Of a DNA stretch of 64,000 bases, positions 50,601-63,910 are shown in pieces. A program made the position numbers and the translations under genes. Position 1 is the first letter of the stretch; each line of letters starts with the position of its first letter. A model generated the notes under the pieces. The model searched no databases. It had not been told where the DNA came from and worked only from the letters and a program-made list of their open reading frames with translations. The stretch spans positions 392,899-456,898 of the forward strand of contig JAIVFH010000014.1 in assembly GCA_025765595.1 (NCBI GenBank), read 5' to 3'. The stretch comes from Obelidium mucronatum. Its lineage: Eukaryota > Chytridiomycota > Chytridiomycetes > Chytridiales > Chytriomycetaceae.

Positions 50601-51558
50601 GCGCGCGTTGAAACCACCATTGAGAGTGGCGGCTGTACCTGAAATCCCGCCGGATGAGTTGAAGGCGGAGACGGTGTTTTTATCGCGCATTTCAATAGTT
50701 CAAGGAAGAATGTTGATGTTTGTGCAGCAGTTTATGCACTTTATTTGTTTTGATGTGATTGAGCCAAATTGGGTTGTTTTCGAAAGAGAGTTGGTGAAGG
50801 TTCGTTGGTTTATTTTATTCTCCCGTTGGTATTTGACTGATGGTCTTGTTTTTTTTTCTGGGTGAACAACAGGTGACAACTGTTGAGGAAGTTCTCAAGA
50901 TCCACAATGATTTTCTTGATACTTGTTTAAAGGATTGCTTACTTACGAACCAGAAACTATTGAAGGTTTTTTTTTCTTGCGTTTTTTTTTGTTTTTCTTC
51001 TTGTTGTTGCTAAGTCTGTCTATTTATTTTTTTAAAAAGCACTTTGGAAACCTCATGACTGTATGTACAGAGTTTTCTCAATTTGCAAACGCGTTCTTGG
51101 TGGAGCGTTTTGGCAGCTTGTTTCCTCCTGAAGACGAAGAAGATGGCCCCTCCTGCCAAGAGCCCGCCACACCACAGCCACAGCAGCAAACACCTCCACA
51201 ATTCGGAGACCTTTCATGTAGTACCTCTCATGCATGCCAACTTCTCTCCAAATTCGAAGAGAGACAAATGGGAACGATGCGAGAGTTTATTCATGCACTG
51301 CAGTTTGCAGATTCGGTGAATGCATACGATGGGATGGCATCGGTTTTGGGAGGAGGAGGAGGTGGTGGTGGTGGAGGGGGAGGGGATGGCGGGTCTACAG
51401 CCGTGTTGCAAGATCTAGTTACGCGAATTGATTTTAATTGTTTTTATACGAGAGTATTTATTGGTAGTGTTATGGGTGGTGGTGGTGGTGTTCCTCCTGG
51501 TTTGAAGTCGACAAAGATTGGAGGCATGGTTTCGGGCAAAACGGCCACAGTTGTATAA
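47601..51558 (+). CDS. Gamma-tubulin complex component 2 (GCP2/Spc97)
   Basis: join(47601..48297,48358..48473,48534..48626,48687..49222,49295..49810,49882..50252,50321..50799,50873..50965,51040..51558), 1139 aa, nine exons. The GRIP1 region has LLDQESFILEDLLYVLLGIDGVYI, YLQLIAQLEHQIHF and SRPYFEILHTWIHKGEIHDPYDEF. GRIP2 has LRSLKHYLLLDQSDFLTHFLD, ITLGYNATFPVSLIINKRVL, LFRHLLHCKNVERML, and the C-terminal VEEVLKIHNDFLDTCLKDCLL. These fit GCP2, which with GCP3 and gamma-tubulin nucleates microtubules at the spindle pole or basal body. The N-terminal ~230 residues are Ala/Ser/Gln-rich, GC-rich and poorly conserved. The exon 2 acceptor could also be 48336. The C-terminus has a Gly run (~51349-51390). 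Confidence 0.92.
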
Positions 51559-51907
51559 ATTAAAATTTTTATATATAAATATATTTTTTTCTAAATACCT
51601 TTTTTGTTGTTGTTGTTGTGGTTGATGTGTGAATTATTAAAATAAAAAGAGACTTATTCAAAAAAAAATTAATAATAGCTTCCATGTTTTATTACTCAAC
51701 TCAAGAGGGAAAAACTGATATCACGGAATACAAGATAAAAAAAAAAACAAGACAACCCTTCAAAGACTAAAACAAAAAAAAATTATAATAATTAAAAGTA
51801 GTCAACAAGTTAATAGCAGGCTCCTGAGACGGGGTGGGGGGGGGGGGGGGTTATTTTTTTTGGTGGTATGGATCTTTCATTCCTTCGTTTTGTTATTTGT
51901 AAAATGC
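51559..51907. other. Convergent intergenic region with a 20-nt G run
   Basis: AT-rich, with A and T tracts; 51831-51850 is G-only except for one T. No gene seen. Confidence 0.6.
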
Positions 51908-54448
<2,541 letters not shown>

Positions 54449-54520
54449 TTTTGGAATATCCCTTTGTTCGTCAAAAAGAAGAAAGAAAAGGAACACCCCC
54501 ACTCCACAATCCCAATTGGC

Positions 54521-56409
54521 TCAGAGAACAATGATGAGAAAAAGGCACAAAAAGAATACGCTGCTGAAGGATGCCATCTGGGAGGTAATTCCGTTATTCA
54601 TTCTTCTTTTCCTCTTTTTTTTTTTTTCCTCAAGTACAGTACTTACGTAAACGTATTCCCCAGGAATCAGAAATTTGATTACAGCTACACTAATGAAAAA
54701 GTATGCAAGCAGGAAGAGCTTGAAGGATTTGCTTGTGATTGTCCACCCGTTTTCTTCCACGGAAAATGTAAAATTTCGGAGGGCTGGGTGCTGTTCCCCA
54801 TTTGGCACAGCATCGCTGACCGAGTTCGATGGCAAGGTAAACAAAACGGCATCATCTGACTCCAAAGCGTTTTCCCGGAAAATCGATCGAACGGATGATT
54901 TCATCAAAAAGTCATCGTCAGACGCCAAATACTCGGCAATGTAAAATAGCTTTCCCACATTCTCATTTGAATGTACTGGAGATTCGATTTTGATAGCGTT
55001 TCCATGATCGATGTCTTTGTGCTGCCGTCTTAACTTAAGCCTGGTCAAACTTCCAGTCGACGCGTCATTTGGAGAGTCTGTCTGCTTTGAATCCGACACG
55101 GCTAATAGCGCTGTTTCTTTAAGCCAGTCCTCGAATGACTGATACTCGTGGGTGCGATTGTAATCGTTGATGAAGGAAGAAGATTTCACCTTCCGCTGAC
55201 TAAACGAAAATGGAGTCATCGCTTTTCCTTCCACTTCTTGCTGGTATCTTTCCCGAAGAATCTCAAATTCATCAGAGTAGTTGACATCAGGCTCGCCTGT
55301 GATTTCTTTCAAGAACGCAGTGAATTTTTCAACATGGGCCAAGACTGTATCGCCTTCTGCATGCGATGTTTCATCAGAAGAATCGCTTTCTATGCCATCT
55401 TGTCTGGCGTTCGGTTCCAATCGACTTGTTGCATCAATACCAGCTTCTTCTTCTGTCAGCAGACCATCCGGCTTCATGATAATATGCAGCTTCCTGTTTC
55501 CTCCATATAAAAAGCGATTGACTTTGGCAGTCAGTCGCTGAGCAATAATGCTAAGTGCTCTTTCGTCGTTCCATGCCAAAGGTTCAGATGGGAGGTCATG
55601 AGAATCAGCTGGAGATGTGTCTGCCGAGGCGAGATTCCTATTTGTTAGAAGTGCGAGGTTGACCGAAATAGCTTTGATGGAATAATAGTGTACGTCTCCC
55701 ATAATGACCATGTTATTCAATGGCTGGAACGAGACATAAGCAAGTTGGCACATTAAAAACGAATAATACTCACATTTTTTGCCTTCATCCGATGAAGTAA
55801 TCCTTCCTCAGGCTGTGTTCGAAACAGAACTTTGTTAATATGGTGTGCGGAATAGTACGAGTAGTAGAATCGAGTTTCGTCTTGCGGGTCCACTGTCGCA
55901 ACCCTTGCTATTAAAAAATCCTTGCCCTTTAATGCATGGGCTCTAATCATCCTTTCGAAAGAATCTAGTGTAAATGGGTCCTCATCCATGGAATCTATCA
56001 CGTCGATAATTGGGCGCCCCTTGTCATCAACCCCCATTGTGACCATCGGAGGCTTGATTGGCAGTTCAATATCTCTTATATCTTTCAAGCACGGTGAATC
56101 CTCTTCATCATCAACAGTATTCTCGCCGCTGCCGTCTGCTCCAGACTCTTGAACGGGCGGTACTCCCACAAGTTTAATCAGCCGACCCTGAGTGATTCCA
56201 TCCAGAGTAAGGCTCGAAACAGGTGAAGGTGAGGTTGAGCTTGATTCGCTTGGAACCGTCGATTTTCCGATTGGAATAGCAACGGATAAGTTTTCTTCCC
56301 TCACTGGCAAATTTCCAAGTGGAATCTCGGGCTCCAAACTCTCCAAATCATCCAGGACATCTGATGGATCAAAAACAGTTGGAACGGCAGTGTATGCGGA
56401 CCTGTTCAT
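54521..56409 (-). CDS. Conserved membrane protein of unknown function
   Basis: complement(join(54521..54577,54647..55723,55774..56409)), 589 aa. Junction 1 joins LLHRMKAKN to PLNNMVIMGDVHYYSI, a smooth conserved-looking block. Upstream it has FERMIRAHALKGKDFLIARV and RFYYSYYSAHHINKVLF. After a ~300-residue acidic, disordered middle comes FTFSVEENGWTITSKSFKLF and a hydrophobic segment (LLAYFFISVAVIKFLI). The short last exon supplies SSVFFLCLFLIIVL, so two TM helices at the C-terminus. The last intron (GTAAGT...CCCAG) has no in-frame stop, so a retained form would also be open. I recall similar fungal membrane proteins but no assigned role. It lies 72 bp upstream of calcineurin A on the same strand. 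Confidence 0.72.
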
Positions 56410-56730
56410 TTGACTTTCGAAGCTTTCTTTTTTTTTTTTTTTTTGGAATCAAAACGCGATTGGCGTATTTTGCATTAACATCAACACTGATTGGTGGGTA
56501 CTTTTTTGGTGCACACAAGCTTCATTCGAAAATGATTTGACTATTCCCACTACTTACTAGTATTTGTATTCTATTAAAATCTGCATTATCTTCCTCTCAA
56601 TGACTGGAGAAAGACTCGAGTCCCGTACCTTCTTGTCCACGGCAATGGTGATCGCTTGGTCCACTGAAGACTACCCGTTGCCGAAAATGACGGCTCTATC
56701 AACTCAATCGTTGTTGAATTTTTTCTTCTC
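56410..56730. other. Divergent spacer before the MCT-like transporter
   Basis: 321 bp. Contains a T17 run and an upstream ATG at 56599 opening a 44-codon frame (to 56733) that overlaps the transporter ATG; a possible uORF but not convincing as a gene. Confidence 0.4.
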
Positions 56731-58085
56731 ATGAAACCAAAGTCGGAAGCGGAAGTGGAAAGTGATCCAGCGCATCCGGAGCTGCCCGCACTTCTTCAAA
56801 CACCACCAGAGCTTGCCACTATTGAATCCGATCTTTCTCAGCCTTCTGATGAAGATTATCCGGATGGAGGTTTCACTGCTTGGATGACGGTTCTTGCTGG
56901 ATTCATTGCCCACTTTGTCCTGTTTGGCATTGTGTATTCCTTTGGAGTTTACAATGCCCACTATTTGGATATGGGCGTAGGTTCGCCTTTTGAAGTGGCT
57001 CTTATCGGGTCTGCGTCAAGTACGTTTTGGTGGTTTTTGACTATTCACTGACACCAGAAAAAAAAGCTGTTTTCATTCCAGGTTTAGGAATAATATCAGG
57101 AAAGCTTTCAGCAAATTATGGATACCAAAGAATGATACTATTGGGGTCTCTTTTATTGTCTGGAGGGATCTTTCTGGCTTCTTTCACAAAGAGTCTTGCA
57201 CTGCTTGTTCTCACACAAGGCTGCCTGTTTGGAATTGGCTCATCAATTGTTTATTTCCCTGCCCTCAATCTTCCAAGTCAGTGGTTCAAAAAACGAAGAG
57301 CCCTCGCCATTGGAATATGCGCTTCAGGAACAGGACTGGGTGGAATGGCATTTTCGATGCTCTCTGACCATTTACTCAACACAATCGGCCTAGAATGGAC
57401 TCTCCGAACCACATCAATCATTGCCTTGGTTCTTTTACTCGCTGTCAACCCTTTTTTCAAGACCAGGATTCCCCCTTCCACATCCAAGATTGACTTTTCG
57501 GTTTGCAAAGATGCTCGCTTCCTTTTGTTGATGGCGGCTTGCATGTTGAGCAACTTTGCAATGTTTGTGTCGGTTGATTTTTTGCCAATCTATGCACGCG
57601 ATCGGGCAGGTTTGACTGTCAGCAATGGGGCTACTCTCGTTGGGATTTACAATATCTCCAGCACGTTGGGGAGAATTCTTATGGGGTTCTTGTCAGACGC
57701 CTTCCTTGGTCCGTTGAACAGCTTAGTTCTTTCAATGGTTATAACTGCCATCGCCAATTTTGCTTGGATGGCTTGCACAGACTTTCCATCCCTTGCTCTG
57801 TTTTCAATCTTTAATGGATTGTTTGGTGGAGCGGTTTGGGGTCTTTTGCCTGTTGTGATTGCGGGAATGTTTGGGGCTGGCCCGCAGCTTGTTTCGCTGG
57901 TGGCGTGTCTCTATTCAGTGTTGGCGGTGGGGAATTTCTTTTCTCCCATTTCAACGTCAGCGATTGTTTCTTCTTTTGGATTGTTTTGGATGGTGGTGTT
58001 TGCCGGTTCTCTGGCAACATTGGGGGCTTTTGCAGCTACCACGTCGAGATTCGTTCATGCAAAGGGACTCTTTAGTAAAGTCTGA
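56731..58085 (+). CDS. MFS monocarboxylate-transporter-like protein
   Basis: join(56731..57019,57082..58085), 430 aa. After a ~45-residue acidic N-terminus comes the MCT opening motif DYPDGGFTAWMTVLAGF (compare [D/E]G[G/S][W/F]GW in MCTs), then FGIVYSFGVY, GLGIISGKLSANYGYQ, SLPSQWFKKRRALAIGICASGTGLGG (the Asp/Arg loop 4 region), and TLGRILMGFLSDAFLG in helix 8. Twelve hydrophobic segments in all. Fungal members are probable monocarboxylate or riboflavin-type carriers; the substrate cannot be deduced. Position 56731 is the first ATG giving the whole N-terminus. Confidence 0.85.
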
Positions 58086-58206
58086 AATTATTTGGTTATT
58101 TTTTCGATTCGGAATCATTTTGGTCCAATACATCATGACCTCATTTATTCAAAGCCTATTTTTTGTGTAACGAACGTTTTGTATTGTAAGCAATACAGTG
58201 AATGAA

Positions 58207-60685
58207 TCAGGACCAGATTTCCTTCAGATATCTCCCGTCGGCAGACAATTGCTTCAAATAGGCCTTCACCCCAGCTTCACCACCCTCAACCATTCCACTT
58301 TCCGCCACAATCTTTCCAATCGCTGCGTGCACATCCCTGGCCATTTCAACACCCCCACAAACAAAGATGCTACCACCGTTTTCAAGAACACTCCAAATAT
58401 ACTTGGCTTCTTCCAAAAGCCCATCTTGAACATACTTTGTAGCACCAACAGCATCGCGACTCATGACTTCTACAAAACGCGACAAGACGCCATTGGCTAC
58501 GTATTCGTCCAGCTCCGCCCCATAAATTCGATCTCCATCCACTTTATCCGCAAATCGACGACCGTGAAACAACCCGACTTGCCCCAGAATGACTGTTGGA
58601 TCCGACTTTTGCGCTGCCGCCGCCGCAGCCGCCTCCCGTTCCTGCAAGAAACTCAAAAACGGAGTGATTCCAGTTCCAGCCCCAATCAAAACCATTGGCA
58701 GAGATAAATTCTGTGGTGGCGCAAACACTACATTTGGCTTGGGGAAAATGGGGACAAGGATCGATTCTGTACCGCTGCTGCCGCCGCCACTCGTCTTGAC
58801 AAGTGACTCCAAAAAGGTGCTGCAAAGACCAACAACGGGTTTCCCCGTCACTTCGTTTTTGTATTCAACAATGTTGAAGGCGACGCTGATTGTTCCTTCC
58901 GTGTGGTTGATGCGTGAGATGGAGTAGAATCGTGGTTGCAATCTGGTCAGAGTTTCAAAGAGGCGATTCAAGGGGATTTGGGAGACTGATGGGAATGTTG
59001 CGAAAATGTCGGAAAGGGATGGAGAAGCCTGCTTGAGACTTTTGAACACGGCGGCACCTTGGAAGGACAACAATTTGAGTCGTTTGATTGTTGGAGAGGA
59101 GAAAAGGGGGGGGAAAGGTATACATTACCGGCAGTTGAAGTCATGTGCAATAGCGTTGCCCGCTCACTTTCATCTGCGGCATATTCTGCCATAACTCTCA
59201 AGAACGGTTTTCTCAAAGGTGGGTTCAAGTCCAAAAAGTACCGGAATGCCTCATATGCCGTGTAGGGGACATCAGTAACGAATGGCAGCCCTATGCAAAA
59301 TACATCAGTAAATAACCTAGCGAAAAAGCGCGGGGAAAGAGGAAAGTTAACCTCCAATTCCCTTTTCTCCAGTTGCCAAAGAAACATTCAAAACACTGTG
59401 CGGTTCCAGTCCCAGTCTTTTCAAAAGGGGCAAAACCACATCGTCTGGATTCGGCGCTGAGATACCAATGACACCGCCCGCAGGAGCTTTCCATTCCAAC
59501 CCCTTGATATCAAAGGTAACCTCCAGTACCCTCTTCAAAGCCTTTGATCCTGTAAGATAACGGTGTCCAGCAATTTTTGCAGCAAACAAGTTGTTTGCAG
59601 TGTATTCGAACGGATCTGATTTGTTGCTAGTTTTGAACAGGTGAAACAATGACTGTTTGGAAACACTCGGGTCACGTTGCTCCCCAGTAACAGTCACCGA
59701 CAGGTACTCTGATGGAATAATAGCAGCTCCAATAACTTCTTCGCTGCTCTTGGGACAACTGGAAGAGTTAATTTGGATTTTCAGCGGGGTGTAGTGGGCA
59801 GGAGTGTCAATGTCCATTGCATCGTCGGATGACACTTCTGGCACAATGTCCATCGGCGCCGCTGACTCGGCAGTTTCCAGCTTCTGCTTCTTCAGCACGG
59901 CGCTTGTTGGCTGCGACGCTCTCGCCTCAAACGCCGCCGCTTTGGCGCTGTCGCAGCACACCAGCGTCGGCAACAGCGTCCACAGCGTGGCGACCCACGG
60001 ATCGATGACGGCCTCGAGCCTGGCATGAAAGTGTAAGAGAGCAAGAGAGTAAGTTGGAAGCAAGAGCAAGAGGGCAACAGAGAGAGAAACGCACCCTGTC
60101 GCATCGTCCGCCAGCCCCTTCGCCACGAAGGTCGCAGCGCCCAGCTCGAGCAGCCGCCGCTCGATGCGCTTGCCCGTCTGGCAGAAGTTTGTGTAGTTTG
60201 TGTCGCCCAGCGCGAGCACGGCGAAGCGCTTGCCGCCGAACGCCGCCGCCAGAGCGTCCTTGCTGCCGCGCCGCGTCCAGCGGAAGAACTTGGTCGTGTT
60301 GTCCGGGAAGTCGCCGTCGCCCGTCGTCGACACGACAATCACCAGCACGGACGACGCCGTCCAGTCAACCTGCCCCACAGCATTAGTAAGCGACTCAGCG
60401 CAGTGTCAGGGGCAAGCACACCTGTTCGTAGTCGTCAAGCACCGCCACCCGGGAATCATAACCGCGGCTGATGGCCTCTTCGTGGAGATGCTTGGCGATG
60501 GATTCTGAAGGACCGCAGGATCGTTAGATTGGACAGCACCCATCACACCCAAACCAGCACATTTACACACACACACACACAGAACACATGTATATTCACA
60601 CATACAGATCAAAATTCTTTCACAACATACCTGCATTTCCTGTTTGCGATCCATAGAGAACTTGTAGTGTTGCTGCCAATGTCAT
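58207..60685 (-). CDS. MTRR: Methionine synthase reductase (diflavin reductase)
   Basis: complement(join(58207..59057,59129..59290,59352..60019,60095..60369,60422..60504,60631..60685)), 697 aa, six exons. FMN domain: LYGSQTGNAESIA, STTGDGDFPDNTTKF and LGDTNYTNFCQTGKR. After a ~70-residue linker is the connecting/FAD domain with RFYSIS and GLCSTFLE, then NADPH motifs GAGTGITPFLSFLQER, FHGRRF and VCGGVEMARDVHAAI, ending YLKEIWS. The absence of a membrane anchor, the total length and the IWS ending favour MTRR over P450 reductase and Tah18. It reductively reactivates cobalamin-dependent methionine synthase. The FMN-part exons are GC-rich. It converges with the MCT-like gene (121 bp). Confidence 0.88.
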
Positions 60686-60965
60686 ATTTCGTTCGCCCTA
60701 ATTTTTGGGGGTAAATTTTCTGTTGCACCCCCCATTTATTGACGTCATCAGGAATTTGTCGTGAATTCATCACAATTTGATGTTGAATTTTTACACGGAT
60801 CGATTATGCATGTACAGTATTCAGTCTGATATTTAATCTGCTGCTTCCATGAATTTGTCGGCTCTTCACAAGTACCAGAATGTCATGATATTCAGAATTT
60901 ATTCAAGTATCTCAGGATGAAACTGCGCAGCAAAAGAAAATGATGAAAAATAAAAGATCTTGGAT

Positions 60966-63423
60966 TTACAGGAAGTACATGGTATCCTTCAGATTATCTC
61001 CGACGTCTTCAAACGGGTTGAGTAACATGAAGTATAGATCAAAGTTGCGGTAATATCCGCGTCTTCGCCAAATGGCACGCTTTGCGGCCATTGTGGCATA
61101 TTCAAAGGCGGGGACTGCTTGGCTGGGGCGAGACCTTCCAAAACAACGATAAGCCGACTCACAAAAAAAGTACTGAGAGTACATACCCAGTGGCAAACTG
61201 AAAACACAAGCAATAGCACAATTCTTGGAAGGTATCCGGAAGGAATCGGTTTTCATCAAACAGAACTCGATACAATGTGGACGGGCCATTTTGTGTGTGC
61301 AGGAAAAAATCAAACACATAAATCGGAAAAATATCTGGGCAAGTTCAATAAAAATCAGTGAATTCAAATCGCATAAGGCGGACATTACCATATTCAACCA
61401 CCGTTCCCTGCAATGAAAAATTTGGTTCACTCGTTGAAGTAGCAAAAAAGGTCTGGTTGTGGTTCTTGCGAGTATCCACATATGTAACTTTGCAGGACAA
61501 AGCTCCGGCTTTGTGCAAGGCAGACTTCAAGCGCGTGCACTCCCATTCGGCCACATTTCTTTGAAGGTCCACACTACTTTCGCGAAAGAAAATTAATCGG
61601 CCAGGATACTGTTGGTTCTTCTTGTAGTATTTATCCAGCAACGCCAGAATCATGACTTCCAAGCTTTCGATGTGTGATTGAGACGGACCTTGGATAGCTG
61701 TCTCGGCACAGAATTTCACGAGACTGCAAGAAACGTATCAGCACACATTGCCTCTGAACCAATACTTACAGAGGATCCACGGATGCTGCCACTGAAGCAA
61801 TCGAACGGACTCCATGGAATTCGTCAGGGTAAATGACTGTAGCACCAACAATCATTGCGTCCGAGAAATCCTCCAACCAGCCAGTAGTGAAATTAACACC
61901 GCCCAACTTTGCATTCAACAACAGTGACAGATTGATGTAGTCCTCATGTTCCAGATTTCCGGAGTTGACCCATTCTTGATTGAGACAGTGAGTGAGCAGC
62001 TCCACCCTCGATTCGGCGACAAAGCGAATCTCTCGTTCAAGCATTTCTCCTTGAACAAGACACAGTATAAGCTGCGCTTCTGTTGCCGTGGAGTCTCTTT
62101 TCTTGTGCTGAACGGCAGCTTGGTTTGCAGCTATCAAAGTCGCCTGCACACTTTTGTCTTCCTGATAAATGACCATACTCGAAAGGTCGTACCAGTAAGG
62201 AAACGCTCCTAAGCAATTCATCTGAGAACGAAGAGTTAACAGAAATTGTGTAACATCTTGGGTCTTGAAGTTGCCAAACACTGCGACGGCCCAACAATCG
62301 ACGTCAAGTCTGGACTCAACCTGAATAGAGTTATTTAATACATGAAACATAATTGACCTCACAGCAGGCCACTTACTTTTGTTAAAGACTTGGCCGACTC
62401 GTGTTGAAGTGACTCTGCCATTCTCAACTTACGCCCCACAACTAACGCCATTCTGCGATCAATCGCAACGTCCCACCTGTAAAAAAGGGAGTCTTCTTCC
62501 CCGCCAACCAGCAAATCACGACCGCGCGTGATTTCAACCTTCTTCTCATGTGGTTGTGTGCTACTTTGTGTCTCGGTAGTCATTTGGGTAGCAGCTGTAG
62601 CAAAGTGGTGCGTTGTTCAGAGGAATTTAAGAGCGGGAAAAGGAAGGGGAAAATATTGTACCATTCCAAAACACGTCAACCACATTCAAAACAAGCCCCG
62701 ACGAAGTGTATTCCACACTCATTTTCCATCCCTGCTGCAAATTTGAGTCACTGTTGTCGTTAGAACAAAACAGTATTCCTGGCGCCTCCGTTGTTACGGT
62801 TGAGAAACAAGTTCGCGCAGTAGAGAATACGAAAGCATCAACCACCTCCAATGCTCTAAGTGGGATGCTGGATTTGGCTGCATGCCGGAAAAAATATCCA
62901 AGCTCCTCCATATTGATGGTAGTAGTGAGCGTCAACACAGCGTGTCCTTTGTGAATTGTGCTTGATTTCAACGGTTGAGTGGGTGGGAAAAACAAACACC
63001 AACAATGCAACACACATACCCCGCTTCCGACCATTCTATCAACGTAGGGCCCGTTTCTTCAATCGGGCTATTAGTGTAGACATGCTTGATTCCATCGCAT
63101 AGTGCAAACGGTTCACAGACGTTCTTCCATGCCTCAAACCCACCAAGCATTGACTGGAGCGGCAAATCAGTGTTGATCATAAACTCTGTGAGAGATGAAA
63201 TTCGTTTTTAGAGTCGAATAGGCTGTAATCACACACTCCACGGTGGTGAATGCAAGAAGACGACGCGAGAGTGTTTACCATATTTATACACCCAGATGGA
63301 GGGAAACACAAGTCCAAAACTGTTTGTTGAAATCGCAGACTTCTCCCCTCTTGTGCCTGGCTCGGGATACTCACGAGGCGGCGGGACCACTATGAGAGTG
63401 GGTGTTTCTCTGAGACGGAGCAT
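60966..63423 (-). CDS. Short Argonaute-family protein without PAZ and slicer residues
   Basis: complement(join(60966..61134,61187..61334,61389..61723,61770..62320,62377..62594,62662..62960,63020..63185,63279..63423)), 676 aa, eight exons, every junction keeps frame. N-terminus PPPREYPEPGTRGEKSAI then TNSF is the Argonaute N-domain opening. ArgoL1 block PLRALEVVDAFVFSTART...GWKMSVEYTSSGLVLNV. Then only ~70 residues where PAZ would be, and a MID region to INLSLLLNAKLGGVNF. PIWI part: DAMIVGATVIYP, LIFFRESSVDLQ, LQGTVVEYD, FDFFLHTQNGPSTLYRVLFDE, EYATMAAKRAIW, end DTMYFL. The three slicer positions seen normally as G-A-D-V-x-H-P, R-D-G and Y-A-H read T, E and T here, so it should not cut RNA. The last intact gene before the telomere. 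Confidence 0.85.
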
Positions 63424-63579
63424 TGTTTGGATTTTCTGATCAGGATTCTTCTTGCGAATAGCGAACCAAGCAAATAATAAAGCTTATTTATCTTTCACTG
63501 ATTTACAAATCGCGTAGATTCAATAAATAAATAATATGACTTTGACATTTATTTGGCAGCAAAACAAAACTCATGCCCA

Positions 63580-63722
63580 TCATTCATGTACGGTAGACCC
63601 AACTGGAGTCGCGTGCGCTGCTTCACTTTCGAGCACATTGTTCATCCAATGCACAACCACATTTGTGAACTGGGATGAAAGCGTTCTTGCCTTGGCAAAA
63701 TCGTTTTCGGCTTGTGCTAGTC
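63580..63722 (-). pseudogene. Orphan 3' exon of a gene cut off by the telomere
   Basis: A minus-strand frame from an acceptor-like TTTCAAG at 63723-63729 to TGA at 63580-63582: after two leading bases, LAQAENDFAKARTLSSQ then FTNVVVHWMNNVLE and SEAAHATPVGSTVHE, 46 codons plus stop. The composition is coding-like (amphipathic helix, no rare strings). Any upstream exons would lie where only telomeric repeat is found (63767 on). The most direct reading is chromosome breakage within a gene and telomere addition; a chance frame is possible. Confidence 0.5.
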
Positions 63723-63766
63723 CTTGAAATTTTGAATTAGTAAATACGCTCAAAGAAAGCTGACCA

Positions 63767-63910
63767 TAGGGCCAGGATTAGGGTTAGGGGCAGGGGCAGG
63801 GCTAGGGTAAAGATTAGGGCTAAGATTAAGGCTAAGGGTTAAGGTTAAGGTTAGGCCCAGGAATAGAGCTAGAGCCAGGATTAAAGATAAGGGTTAGGAT
63901 TAGGTTAGGT
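63767..63910 (+). repeat. Degenerate telomere-proximal TTAGGG-like repeats
   Basis: Variants such as AGGGCTAGGG, GGGGCAGGGGCAGGG, TTAAGGTTAAGG and TAGAGCTAGAGCC without perfect register. A gradient to the canonical repeat is visible. Confidence 0.9.

Noticed and set aside
51831..51850. G-quadruplex as a functional element
   Set aside because: G homopolymers here and at 27419 could form quadruplexes, but homopolymers are frequent in this genome's spacers and nothing ties them to function.
56599..56733. 44-codon upstream frame before the MCT-like gene
   Set aside because: No similarity; it may be a uORF but cannot be supported.
58207..60685. NADPH-cytochrome P450 reductase
   Set aside because: No N-terminal membrane anchor, an MTRR-like IWS ending and a short FMN-domain start; MTRR fits better.
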